Shown: in pieces, positions 1-9,067 of the stretch
Position numbering within the stretch: position 1 is the stretch's first letter
How the letters are laid out: the number at the start of each line of letters is the position of its first letter
Source of the DNA: an uncultured Desulfobacterales bacterium
GTDB taxonomy: Bacteria > Desulfobacterota > Desulfobacteria > Desulfobacterales > JAFDCJ01
Assembly (NCBI GenBank): GCA_945787595.1
Contig: CALZJV010000137.1
Coordinates: 1-45,099 of the forward strand
Length of the DNA stretch: 45,099 nt
Direction: 5' to 3'
Translations under genes and position numbers: made by a program
The notes under the pieces: generated by a model
The model's input: the letters and a program-made list of their open reading frames with translations, nothing else
What the model was told of the DNA's origin: nothing
The model's database searches: none

Positions 1-922
1 AAAAGAGCAATTGATATGAAGTCCGGTATACTGATGCTACCTTTTCAGGATCTTTCTCCTTTAAATCTGCAATCGCCGGAAAAAGCACCTGATTTGCAGA
101 AACAACAATAGCCCGAAATTGCTGAATCATCCTGCTAGCCATTTCATAATAAACGACCATAGACAGGTTCCCAAATTTACTAAGTAAGCCTTTCGTAACC
201 GGATCATAGAACATGGTCGCTATTGATATCGTTTGATATTTTAGCCCATAGCTCAAGATTTCTTCGAACAATTGCTTATTCCACTTATAAGGCAGGAAGG
301 GGAGTTTAATATAGCGCTTTAACACAAACCACACAGCCACCAGAGTAAGAAGCATCTGCGCCACTCTCGCGTAAGCCACACCCATTAATCCATAAGACGG
401 AGCTAATATGACGCAAAAAATTAGATTTAAAATTGAGCTACACGTTAATATGATGCTGCGGACGTCAATTCGCTGAAAACCGTCCAAGGCAGACTGAAAT
501 ACGGAACCGATTATCATTAACCAGATGCTCAATAAAGCATATGGCAAAATGTCGAGCGCCAATGGCAGCGAATCACTTGCCACTATGAAACCGAGAATTT
601 TCGTGAATGCCGGATAGGCTATTAGCAGAAGAAAACCCACAAAGACACCTAATGAGAGAGCTGCTGTTTGAATTACATTGGAAGCATTTTGATACTCCTT
701 GAGAGCAGTATATTTTGCAACAAATTTTACAACACTACCTGATAGACCAAAATTTGCTACTTGTGCTACTGAGGTAGAGGCCAAAATCAAAGACCATATC
801 CCCATTTTTCTTACGCCAATTGTAACTAAGAGAAACTTGTACAGGATAAAGATTACAATGCCAATTAGCACTATCTGGAGAACTGACATCGCTGCATTTA
901 TCAAAACCTGTCTTTTTTGCAT
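1..922 (-). CDS. Oligosaccharide flippase (Wzx/MATE-like), 3' part cut off by window edge
   Basis: The gene reads from an ATG at 922 down to the window edge without a stop: 307 codons, C-terminus missing. The translation starts MQKRQVLINAAMSVLQIVLI and is almost entirely hydrophobic. It has repeated membrane segments, a short basic N-terminus, and a conserved-looking stretch around NFGLSGSVVKFVAKYTA near residue 50-70, which is the layout of polysaccharide-export flippases of the MOP superfamily. Such proteins move undecaprenyl-linked oligosaccharide repeat units across the inner membrane. It is the last visible gene of the minus-strand polysaccharide locus, which also carries a priming transferase, a GT4 and an O-antigen ligase-like gene, so the context agrees. 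The Shine-Dalgarno is weak. The family call is solid; the substrate is unknown. Confidence 0.85.
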   Translation of the reverse strand, partial: MQKRQVLINAAMSVLQIVLIGIVIFILYKFLLVTIGVRKMGIWSLILASTSVAQVANFGLSGSVVKFVAKYTALKEYQNASNVIQTAALSLGVFVGFLLLIAYPAFTKILGFIVASDSLPLALDILPYALLSIWLMIIGSVFQSALDGFQRIDVRSIILTCSSILNLIFCVILAPSYGLMGVAYARVAQMLLTLVAVWFVLKRYIKLPFLPYKWNKQLFEEILSYGLKYQTISIATMFYDPVTKGLLSKFGNLSMVVYYEMASRMIQQFRAIVVSANQVLFPAIADLKEKDPEKVASVYRTSYQLLF

Positions 923-1211
923 CAGGATCTCTTGAAGAAAAGGGGTTGTTCTCTTGCCGACGTCAGTTTCGTAGAATTGTCGAATAGTTCCCCATGCGCT
1001 CTACATCCTGTCCAGCAGATCTCCTGCCCGATGGTTCTTCTACAATTTTCGAAGGTGGATAAAACGCCAAACCCCTTGATCAAAACCGGAATCATTTAAG
1101 TCTTCCAATTTAATTTTTCTGCTCAGGTTTGGGTGGTAAAAATATAAGATACGTTTACATCGATCGTTGTCTGTTAGTTTTTTTGAAGTTCCGCTAAATT
1201 AATATACTCTT

Positions 1212-2114
1212 TTAGCGGATACCCGCCTGCCTCATTTCTTTTGGTATACATAAAAGATCACCAGCATCCTTGATTCCTGGTGGAATTTCAGGATCTATTG
1301 GATCAACGATATCGTAATCACATTGAAATAAAAAATTAATCAGATTTTTGGATGAAGAACCATTTTGCTTTAGCATCTTTTCTGATATTTCAGAGATGAT
1401 AATTGGCCGGTGGAATTTTAGAAGTTCTTTGCAGCCCTCAAAGACAATATGCTCTGCCCCCTCAACGTCGATTTTCACAAATCCTACATCGAGAGAATAT
1501 TGTTTGATCAACTCGTCAATCTTTGTGCAATTTACTTTTTTCGAAATATATTCAGAGCCAAAAACGGATGGATGTTTAATTTCTCCTATACTGGAATATT
1601 CCTCTTTACCTTCTATTATTTTGATTTCAGCCTCACCGGCATAATTCATCGCGACGCCTTCATATACAATTACCTTTTCTTTAACCTGGTTTAGTTCTAG
1701 GTTTTTGTATAATCTTCGCAGTGTATTTGCCGTTGGCTCAAGCGACAATACTCTTCTTCTGTTAATATTTTTTGCAAACAAAACTGTATAGAATCCAACA
1801 TTGGCTCCAATGTCTATTGCATCTCTATTTTTATTCAAATATTTTAGACAACATTGAGCTATCTTTGGTTCATACCGTTTATATACAATCATTTGCTCAA
1901 ACAAGTCAGAGTGAACACCAATCTCAAAGAATCCTTGAAATTCCTCAACATATATAATTGGATCTTTCGCCAGAATAGTACTGAAATTTTCACAAAGAAT
2001 TTTTATGTTTCTGTGCTTCCTAGTAAGTAAGTACCTTTTCAGGATTATTGCAGGATAGAGCAATTTTCTCAGAAAAGGATGTTTAAATGTAAGTACTCTA
2101 ATTTGTTTTAGCAT
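1212..2114 (-). CDS. FkbM family SAM-dependent methyltransferase (first of two)
   Basis: A 300-residue protein with a class I methyltransferase core. The SAM-binding motif I is AIDIGANVGFYT (about 99-110), motif II is the acidic end of LSLEPT (about 123-128), and the FkbM signature FVKIDVEGAEH lies at about 212-222. FkbM enzymes typically O-methylate sugars or polyketides. In a polysaccharide locus the likely role is capping or decorating a glycan residue, though no substrate can be read from sequence. About 98 N-terminal residues precede the core, rich in basic and hydrophobic residues, which is longer than in the second FkbM gene next door and could be a membrane-proximal or recognition region. 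It lies 176 bp downstream of that paralogue and 289 bp upstream of the flippase. Confidence 0.85.
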   Translation of the reverse strand: MLKQIRVLTFKHPFLRKLLYPAIILKRYLLTRKHRNIKILCENFSTILAKDPIIYVEEFQGFFEIGVHSDLFEQMIVYKRYEPKIAQCCLKYLNKNRDAIDIGANVGFYTVLFAKNINRRRVLSLEPTANTLRRLYKNLELNQVKEKVIVYEGVAMNYAGEAEIKIIEGKEEYSSIGEIKHPSVFGSEYISKKVNCTKIDELIKQYSLDVGFVKIDVEGAEHIVFEGCKELLKFHRPIIISEISEKMLKQNGSSSKNLINFLFQCDYDIVDPIDPEIPPGIKDAGDLLCIPKEMRQAGIR

Positions 2115-2290
2115 TATTTAAGAGCCTGACATGTTGCTGCTAATTTGAATAATAGTGTCATCTTTCCACCTTATAATAACCTATGAACTCAGTTTTGATA
2201 AAATTATATCTATCACGGATTTCTTCACTTATTCGAAAATCCAGGCATTACCAGGGCGATAAGCTTATAATCTCACTTTTCAATCTTAAA

Positions 2291-3025
2291 TTAGGAGCTG
2301 TTGTCTTGCTTTACAAACACAGCATCGAAATAAATGACATGACCGTCGCTTCCATAAATTTGTTCTAAATTTCCAGCATAATAAAACCCCATTTGGTCAA
2401 ATAAATTAATCACTTCTTTAAAATCGGTCTGCCCGTAATAAAGAGTGTCTACATTTACTTCCAATACACATGCTGTTGCCAAGCTAAGAGTTTTTGAACC
2501 ACCACGAATCACGCGGTCCTCATAGCCTTGCACATCAAGTTTTACCAAAATTTTGGGCTTCAACAAAGGAATGGCACTGCTCAATGCGTTATCCAAAGTC
2601 GTTAGTTTTACGCCCATGGGAGTTTGGCTCTCGGTTAACGGAAAAATTTTTTTGGTAATGTCTGTTGACGCCAGCAGCGAGGATGATGGACTGTGTTTTG
2701 TATGAAAACACATTTCCACCGTTCCTTCGTTTTCACCTAACGCAAAATTAAATACTTTAACCCGACCATTTTGCCCAAGTGCCCACCCTTCAAGAGCCTT
2801 GAATGGCTCAGGCAAAGGCTCGAAGCAATACAAGCTTACTTGTGGAAAAATTTGTGATATTTGGCGTGCAAATTGACCCGTATTTGCACCAACATCAATG
2901 ACAGTTTGAATGGGGATAGATCTAAGACCGCAAAGCGTTTGCTTTGGGCTATTCTTTATACGTATAATATCAAGGCCTAACCGGTGAAAAATTGACTTTA
3001 ATGCTAATATAATATGTTTTTTCAT
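2291..3025 (-). CDS. FkbM family SAM-dependent methyltransferase (second of two)
   Basis: A 244-residue class I methyltransferase of the FkbM family. Motif I is VIDVGANTGQF (about 42-52), the acidic motif II lies in YCFEPLP (about 66-72), and LVKLDVQGYED (about 160-170) is the FkbM signature. It is shorter at the N-terminus than the neighbouring paralogue at 1212-2114, and the two differ widely outside the motifs, so a recent duplication is unlikely; they probably methylate different positions or sugars. The start lies 38 bp downstream of the stop of the O-antigen ligase-like gene, suggesting the same transcript. The predicted role is methylation of a repeat-unit sugar; the substrate is not known. 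Confidence 0.86.
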   Translation of the reverse strand: MKKHIILALKSIFHRLGLDIIRIKNSPKQTLCGLRSIPIQTVIDVGANTGQFARQISQIFPQVSLYCFEPLPEPFKALEGWALGQNGRVKVFNFALGENEGTVEMCFHTKHSPSSSLLASTDITKKIFPLTESQTPMGVKLTTLDNALSSAIPLLKPKILVKLDVQGYEDRVIRGGSKTLSLATACVLEVNVDTLYYGQTDFKEVINLFDQMGFYYAGNLEQIYGSDGHVIYFDAVFVKQDNSS

Positions 3026-3063
3026 CGGGTGAATGGTTTAGCCATTAAACCTTCAGCTTTGAA

Positions 3064-4443
3064 CTATGAGCCTTTAGCCCTATTCAGCGCTTCGCGCCCA
3101 CAACATGCGTACAGGATTGCCATCAACGTCACAAAATAGACACAGTTGGCCGGTATCTGAAGATTGAAATCAAAAAAGCTGTGAAAAGCTAGGGATACCA
3201 GGCCGCTGAAGGCGCCTGCGGCAAGAAAAAACCGCATCGGGTCCTTTTGAGAATTCAACCGTCTGATTCGGTATGCACTTTTCCCCATAAATAACAAAAA
3301 TCCGCTTAACACTGCAATAAATCCGATCCAGCCGGCCTCGATTAAAAGCTGCAGATAGTCGTTGTGGGCATACTCAAGCCGTTTATCAGCCAGCATAGAA
3401 ACATTATAAACCGGAAAGACCTTTTCATAATTTCTCAACCCGATCCCGAGCGGATGGTCTTTTATAATTGACAGACTGTCTCGCCAGAAATCAAGACGCG
3501 AATCACCGTCGCTCAGTGTAAAAAACCGCTCAGCTATCGAACCAATTCCAATTGCCATGCTATAAACAACCAACATCCCAACGATCCCAACCAGCATCAG
3601 CCAGGTATATCGAGACATGCCTTTGCGACCTGAGCGAACAAGCAAAAAGAATGTCAAAAAGCCCATGGAAGCGCCGGCAATCCCAGCCCGGGATCGGGAA
3701 AAAAGCAAGGCCAGTAGAAGCACCACAATACCCAATGCCAGCAATGCTTGCCTGTTGAGCCTCTCGGAGGCCAACATTTTTTTAAACGTATGCCCTTGTC
3801 CCCAACCACCCTGTGCCACAGTGAAACCCAGGGTAAGGGGCCACACCATTTCAATAAAGCCGGCAAAATGGTTGCGGTTGATAAAAGTACCACGGGCATC
3901 TCCCATGTAAGCCTGAACGTAATCCACCCACAGCACACCCAAAGTGGGCACAAGGGCTTGAATCAGACCGTAAAGGGCCTCACAGAGGGCGACGCCCATC
4001 ATAACCCAGACGACACGCTTCAGGGTTTTACGCTCGACGCAAAGACTCCGCAACACCATAAAATACAGGTAAAGACTCAGTAGAAACACCCACCATGCAA
4101 GAGCAACCCGAGGTGCGTAACTGAGGGTTTGCCACGCGAGCGGGCTGTCCAGCAAAACCCGGGCGGATGTCAGCGTTTGAAACCGGGTCGGGTTGAGATA
4201 AGAAATAATAAAGCCGGGCAGCGGCAAACACAGAAACAGCGTCACCGTAAAAAAAAGCACAACCATCAGGTTAAAGCCAATATCGGGAACTAGCGCATGC
4301 CGTCTGGGTTTATGCCACACAAATATTAGAAATACGGCCATCATGCACAGGCTGTAAACGGACCACACCCAGGGCTGGACTGCAGCAAATATAATGGGGA
4401 TAGTTCCGATAATAAATAGAATACAGATATGTGTTACGATCAT
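3064..4443 (-). CDS. O-antigen ligase / polymerase-like integral membrane protein
   Basis: A 459-residue multi-spanning membrane protein with about ten or more hydrophobic segments. Near residue 360-375 it carries the short motif YAHNDYLQLLIEAGWIGF, characteristic of the Wzy_C/O-antigen ligase superfamily (WaaL, Wzy, PglL-like). A large soluble loop precedes it, including RGTFINRNHFAGFIEM near residue 185-200, also usual for the family. Members transfer or polymerise lipid-linked glycans on the periplasmic face. In a locus with a priming transferase and a flippase it could be either the Wzy polymerase or the ligase; sequence alone does not decide. The gene sits 300 bp downstream of the glycosylphosphotransferase gene. 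Confidence 0.86.
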   Translation of the reverse strand: MIVTHICILFIIGTIPIIFAAVQPWVWSVYSLCMMAVFLIFVWHKPRRHALVPDIGFNLMVVLFFTVTLFLCLPLPGFIISYLNPTRFQTLTSARVLLDSPLAWQTLSYAPRVALAWWVFLLSLYLYFMVLRSLCVERKTLKRVVWVMMGVALCEALYGLIQALVPTLGVLWVDYVQAYMGDARGTFINRNHFAGFIEMVWPLTLGFTVAQGGWGQGHTFKKMLASERLNRQALLALGIVVLLLALLFSRSRAGIAGASMGFLTFFLLVRSGRKGMSRYTWLMLVGIVGMLVVYSMAIGIGSIAERFFTLSDGDSRLDFWRDSLSIIKDHPLGIGLRNYEKVFPVYNVSMLADKRLEYAHNDYLQLLIEAGWIGFIAVLSGFLLFMGKSAYRIRRLNSQKDPMRFFLAAGAFSGLVSLAFHSFFDFNLQIPANCVYFVTLMAILYACCGREALNRAKGS

Positions 4444-4743
4444 TAGTTCTGAAATTGTTGTTTTTCGTGCTAAAAAATAATTGGGATCTTTGTTGGACCC
4501 TATCTATCAGAGTTTCAGAGGAATATGAGCGGGCCTTCACTTTTTATATCTGTTTGGGTCAATTGAATTTTAGTGATTCGATGTTGTTTTGGCTCGTAAC
4601 TTGGGCCGCGGAGAGCACGAGTTCGTTCAATGATCCGATCAGAGCTATCATAAAATCAAAAAGCCGGTTTCGCTATCGATTTACAGAAAATAGGTCTGGG
4701 CCAGGGAGTTCGGCCAATTTTATTGGTTTAATATCCAACCTTT
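4444..4743. other. Intergenic stretch inside the polysaccharide locus
   Basis: Three hundred bases separate the O-antigen ligase-like gene from the upstream glycosylphosphotransferase gene. I see no gene, hairpin terminator or convincing promoter here. The plus-strand open frame through it runs into both neighbouring genes and has no recognisable protein features. Confidence 0.5.
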
Positions 4744-6108
4744 CTAGATCGCGGTTTTCCATACCCTACGGTTAAATAGAGTCAAAAAGATAATTTTAAG
4801 ATCCAGCCAGAAACTCCAGTTTTCCAAATAGTAAATATCATATTGCACCCGTTTTTTAATTGAGGTGTCTCCTCTCAAACCATTTGCTTGAGCCCATCCT
4901 GTGATGCCTGATTTGACAAGATGCCGCACATTATAATACGGGATATCGTCTTTAAATTTTTCAATAAAGTGCTTCCGTTCGGGTCTGGGACCGACAATGC
5001 TCATGTTTCCCAACATCACGTTCCAAAGCTGAGGCAATTCATCTATATTTACCAGCCTCATAAACTTACCTATATTGGTAATTCGCTTATCATCACTGGT
5101 TGTCCAGATTGAATCGGAATCTTTCTGGTCCTGGATGATCATGCTTCTAAACTTGTAAATTTCAAATTCGAGATTATTGGCACCGACCCGTGTCTGCCTG
5201 AATAATACAGGACCGGCAGAAGATATCTTAATTATTATGGTGCATAAGACGAAAAGAGGAGATAAAACTACGAGTGCTGTCGATGCGATAATTATATCGA
5301 ATGTTCGTTTAATAATTCGATTGCTTAAAATGTTTAAAGGTTCAGGCCGGATACCGATTAATGGTATATCTCCAAGACTGTCTACCACTGTCCTGTCGCG
5401 GAGAATATGATAGAAATCCGGAACGATATGAAATCGAATCCCTTCCCTTTCACATTTTCCGACCATTTGAAGTATTACATTTTCTTTTGTTAGAGGTTTT
5501 GCGATAATAACCTCATCAATATTATTTGCATTTACTATCTCTGAAAACCTGTCTGTTGTTCCGAGAAATAGACCGTTCTGCAAATTTGTGTCATATTCAT
5601 CAGAAAGGACACCATGAAGTCTGTAACCCAGTTCTGGTGAAGACTGTATCTCGTTGATAACTTTTTTTGCGGCTTTGCCCTCGCCTATCAAAAGGGTCAG
5701 TTTTTGCTGGTATCCGTTTTTGATAAAGTGCTTAATGGTAATTAGAAAAATTAGGTGTGATACAATTGAGCCCAGAAATGCATAAAAAAGAGGAAATAAT
5801 AGGAGTTTGTCATTGGGTCTGAATTCACCGAAAATGGCGACCATCGCTATGACAGAAGCACTCAGAATCGAATATGCAACCAGCACATTTTCCACGGTTT
5901 TAACAAACCTTGATTGCCGGTTGACCTTACAAACATCTGAATTAACAGAAATAATAAACCACAAAAAAGCAACAGCCACCATTAAGACATTGCTTTTAAG
6001 GGGGATACTGACAAATCCCTCGTAGTATATGTACACAGAGAAAAAACCAATGTAAATAATCGACAAATCAAACAAGAACAAAAACCGAGAATTACCGTTT
6101 TGTTGCAT
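4744..6108 (-). CDS. Undecaprenyl-phosphate sugar phosphotransferase (exopolysaccharide priming enzyme, WcaJ/WbaP-like)
   Basis: A 454-residue polyprenyl glycosylphosphotransferase. The N-terminal half has four hydrophobic segments (about 9-27, 40-56, 78-94, 103-125) and a Rossmann-like middle domain with LIGEGKAAKKV near 140-150. The C-terminal catalytic domain begins at about 267 with KRTFDIIIASTALVVLSPL and contains YKFRSM (318-323), NIDELPQLWNVM (354-365) and IVGPRPE (371-377). It is the usual length for the two-part family. It adds the first sugar-1-phosphate to undecaprenyl phosphate at the cytoplasmic membrane, starting repeat-unit assembly. It lies 58 bp downstream of the GT4 gene, so the two are probably cotranscribed. 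Which sugar is transferred cannot be told from sequence. Confidence 0.92.
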   Translation of the reverse strand: MQQNGNSRFLFLFDLSIIYIGFFSVYIYYEGFVSIPLKSNVLMVAVAFLWFIISVNSDVCKVNRQSRFVKTVENVLVAYSILSASVIAMVAIFGEFRPNDKLLLFPLFYAFLGSIVSHLIFLITIKHFIKNGYQQKLTLLIGEGKAAKKVINEIQSSPELGYRLHGVLSDEYDTNLQNGLFLGTTDRFSEIVNANNIDEVIIAKPLTKENVILQMVGKCEREGIRFHIVPDFYHILRDRTVVDSLGDIPLIGIRPEPLNILSNRIIKRTFDIIIASTALVVLSPLFVLCTIIIKISSAGPVLFRQTRVGANNLEFEIYKFRSMIIQDQKDSDSIWTTSDDKRITNIGKFMRLVNIDELPQLWNVMLGNMSIVGPRPERKHFIEKFKDDIPYYNVRHLVKSGITGWAQANGLRGDTSIKKRVQYDIYYLENWSFWLDLKIIFLTLFNRRVWKTAI

Positions 6109-6166
6109 AGTTTCTCCTCCTCGCTTTATTAGCGGTATTGATTAAATAAAGTTGAGGCCATTACTT

Positions 6167-7372
6167 TTATATTGCGCCGACATCACAATCAAGTAGATGC
6201 CGAAACACCTTTTCGAATGAGTCTGCAATTTTTGATATGGCAAATTCTTTTTCAGCGTAACACCTCGCATTTCTTGCCATTTGCTCACGAAGCGGGCGCT
6301 CTTCTTTAAGACTTTTAACGGCACGAACAACTCCATCCACCCTACCCGGAGAGACAACCACACCGGCCCGGATCTCCATTAGAATACGAGCTGCTAAATT
6401 ATTATTAGGCATAACTAAAATAGAGGGCCTGGCCGCACAAAAACCGGACCACACTTTAGAAGGGACGGAAAAGGAGCCAGCTGAATCTTCAAGCACTGTA
6501 AGCAGAATGTCAGCTGAGGCCAGCATGTATGGCAGAATACTTATGGGCTGAAGTTGAAGCATCAATATATTTGGCAAATTGATTGATCCCATCTCACTTC
6601 TCAGGTAGTTTTGCCCGCGCTCATCTGTTGCGATAACGAATACAATGGACTTATCTTCAACGAATGCCTTAGCAGTTTGGATAATAAGCTTAGGATCTTG
6701 CTTTAGGCCAAGTGTTCCAGCATATAGTATGACAAACTTTTCGTTTAATTGATGTTTTGTCGAAAAATAATTTTTCCGTGGAAGTTCGGGTATGTCCTCT
6801 ATTGGTGCCCAATTGTGGATGATGCCTATTTTATATTTATTAATTTTCCATTTTTCTAAAAATGGAATAAAGCTATCTGTAATGGCAATAATATAATTAG
6901 ATTTTCTTAATGCATGACACTCCATATTTTCGAAATATTTACAGATCGGCCAGGCTAATGGGCCCAAACGTTTGTACAATAGGAATTTAGCAGCAATACT
7001 GAGGAGATCCTGCAGCCATAATAGAAAAGGAATGTGCCGTAGCCTTGACCACTTAATGACTTTATGTTGAGCAACAAGAGGTGTGTTGGCGGAAAGAATA
7101 AGCTGAGGCTGACATCGGTCTAGTTTTTCAACAAGTTTTCTGCCATATTTAAGTTCTTGACACCATCTTTTGATCAAGTCATCTTTATTTGCGTCACCAC
7201 TTCTCAGGTTGTGAATTTCTAAACCATTTTGCTGCGAGGACAGCGGTACTGATCTCGGACCTCCACTAGACATGGTGTAAAAATGTTGGACCTGATGGCC
7301 TCGTCTCACAAGTTCTCTGCTCAAATCAAAAGGAAATGGAAACCCTCCATAGTCATTGATTGCAATCCTCAT
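6167..7372 (-). CDS. Glycosyltransferase family 4 (WbuB-like)
   Basis: A 401-residue GT-B glycosyltransferase. The N-terminus MRIAINDYGGFPFPFDLSRE contains the donor-side glycine-rich loop, and RELVRRGHQVQHFYT is the typical first helix and strand. In the C-terminal half, FVILYAGTLGLKQDPKLII (about 216-235) and the region around ADILLTVLEDSAGSFSVPSK (about 292-312) match the GT4 nucleotide-sugar-binding half. The arrangement resembles WbuB-type enzymes, which add a second sugar to the lipid-linked primer. It is the first gene of the minus-strand polysaccharide locus, with a 661-bp gene-free region upstream that should hold the promoter. The donor and acceptor are unknown. Confidence 0.88.
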   Translation of the reverse strand: MRIAINDYGGFPFPFDLSRELVRRGHQVQHFYTMSSGGPRSVPLSSQQNGLEIHNLRSGDANKDDLIKRWCQELKYGRKLVEKLDRCQPQLILSANTPLVAQHKVIKWSRLRHIPFLLWLQDLLSIAAKFLLYKRLGPLAWPICKYFENMECHALRKSNYIIAITDSFIPFLEKWKINKYKIGIIHNWAPIEDIPELPRKNYFSTKHQLNEKFVILYAGTLGLKQDPKLIIQTAKAFVEDKSIVFVIATDERGQNYLRSEMGSINLPNILMLQLQPISILPYMLASADILLTVLEDSAGSFSVPSKVWSGFCAARPSILVMPNNNLAARILMEIRAGVVVSPGRVDGVVRAVKSLKEERPLREQMARNARCYAEKEFAISKIADSFEKVFRHLLDCDVGAI

Positions 7373-8033
7373 TTTTCTGGATATTTCTTCGTAGATAATT
7401 GTTTATAAATTGGGCTTTCTCTCATACCAAATGACATAGAAAAAACCTATCTGGAGCGTTGAGCATCATCTGCGGTCATTTCGACATGTCGACACAGCTC
7501 CGCCTCCTGGATTACAGATCCAATTAACTTATAATATCCTGTTATTATTTTCTTTATTTAAAATTGTGTCTTGAGGATATCATCACAAATTATGGGCGTT
7601 GCAACGGATTGGCAAAATAAAGGCTAAAGAAAATTCTAATCGATAAAGGTTCACTTTTTGAATTTTTAAGAGTTGAATTCTGCAGTGAATCCAATGCACA
7701 CATATCTTGCAGGACAGACATTGCGTATAGATAGGAAGGAAGTGAAAAAAATTAAAATGCTTAATATCCAATTCCGAATATTAATTGATCGCCTCTAAAC
7801 GAGCTTAATTTTTGCCAAGCTACCATGCATTTTATTATAAATCAAGCCACTGCACGCTTTGATATTATGAACTCAATTATCAGCTATTGACATCGATATC
7901 TGAAAAAAATATTTAAGTGAATATCACGGAATTTTTGGGAATCCAATAATTATGATGGTCTTAAACAACCTGTTTCCAGTGTTTGCGCTTATCGTTTTTG
8001 GCGTTTTTTAAAAACGATGGTGCCTGACTGATA
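7373..8033. other. Long AT-rich gene-free region between divergent truA and the polysaccharide locus
   Basis: This 661-bp stretch separates the minus-strand polysaccharide genes from plus-strand truA and must contain promoters for both. A -10-like TATTAT/TATAAG sits near 7530-7540 on the minus strand, but I see no good -35 partner. A 12-bp perfect palindrome TCGACATGTCGA lies near 7484-7495. Just before truA is a 9-bp inverted repeat, ATCGTTTTT (7991-7999) against AAAAACGAT (8010-8018). No protein-coding potential was recognised. Confidence 0.5.
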
Positions 8034-8774
8034 ATGATTAAAAATTTTAAAATCATCATCGAATACGATGGTACGCGCTACCATGGTTGGCAGCGGCAGA
8101 AGGAAGACGCCACCATCCAGGATGAAATTGAAAAGGCACTTTGGACCATGACTGCCAAACGCATTGTCCTGAACGGTTCTGGCAGAACGGATGCCGGTGT
8201 GCATGCCCGCGGGCAGGCAGCTAATTTCCACTGTGATACGGATCTGGAGCCTGGGATTTTCCAAAGAGGTCTAAACAGCCTATTGCCGGAGGATATTGTC
8301 ATCAGAGAGTGCCGGCAGGTTGATGATACCTTCCATGCCCGCTATAGCGTTAAAAGCAAAATCTATCATTATAAAATGTTTAACCAACCGGTGCCGGCTG
8401 CGATCAATCGTCTGTATGTATGGTCTATCCGTAAACAGCTGAATACCATCGCCATGCGATCCGCAGTTTCGCATATCATCGGCAGTCATGACTTCAAGGC
8501 CTTTGAAGGCGCCGGTAGCCCCAGAGCACACGCAACCCGGCATGTCATGGCAGCCGATCTGGTTGAATCGGACAACCGATTCCTCACCTTCCGGATAGAG
8601 GCGGACGGTTTTTTACGGTTTATGGTGCGCAATATCGTTGGAACGCTGGTGGGCGTGGGCCTTGGTAAAACGTTGCCGGCGGAATTTAAGCAGATCCTGC
8701 AATCAAGGGATCGCACCAAGGCCGGGGCCACGGCCCCTGCACGCGGATTGTGTTTAATGGAGGTTAAATATTAG
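8034..8774 (+). CDS. truA: tRNA pseudouridine(38-40) synthase TruA
   Basis: A 246-residue protein, the normal length for TruA. It opens FKIIIEYDGTRYHGWQRQ (5-22), the family N-terminal signature. It carries the catalytic aspartate in GSGRTDAGVHARGQ (D53), and has FLRFMVRNIVGTLVGVG near 200-216, the second conserved block. TruA isomerises uridines 38-40 in the anticodon arm of many tRNAs. The ATG at 8034 was chosen because the family signature begins within a few residues of it, although there is no clear Shine-Dalgarno. It is divergent from the polysaccharide locus and lies 293 bp before the aminotransferase. Confidence 0.95.
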   Translation: MIKNFKIIIEYDGTRYHGWQRQKEDATIQDEIEKALWTMTAKRIVLNGSGRTDAGVHARGQAANFHCDTDLEPGIFQRGLNSLLPEDIVIRECRQVDDTFHARYSVKSKIYHYKMFNQPVPAAINRLYVWSIRKQLNTIAMRSAVSHIIGSHDFKAFEGAGSPRAHATRHVMAADLVESDNRFLTFRIEADGFLRFMVRNIVGTLVGVGLGKTLPAEFKQILQSRDRTKAGATAPARGLCLMEVKY

Positions 8775-9067
8775 TGTTGGTGGGAGGCTGATGAGCGTTG
8801 AGATCGCTTAAATCGTTTCAATGATTTCCGGATGCCGGTTTACCTTAACTGACATCTGGAGTCCGGCTGCCGAAAAAAGCAGGGGCGTACATTGCAACGG
8901 CGGATTAATCGCCGGTAATAATCCTGATATCAATAAATTAGAAATTTCGATAAGTTCAATTTGGCCTTGATGATATAACCCGCCGGTGGTATAGAAAGAG
9001 ACTAAGGATTTAAAATCTGCCGGATAATAAGGCTCTTGAAAAAACGAACCCATAAGGATGCTGAAAA

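Noticed and set aside
4431..4775. Plus-strand 114-codon open frame in the polysaccharide locus
   Set aside because: It overlaps two real minus-strand genes at both ends and has no protein-like features.
8808..9053. Minus-strand 81-codon open frame between truA and the aminotransferase
   Set aside because: No Shine-Dalgarno before its start, no recognisable domain, and it is antisense to an intergenic leader; could be a degraded gene but evidence is lacking.
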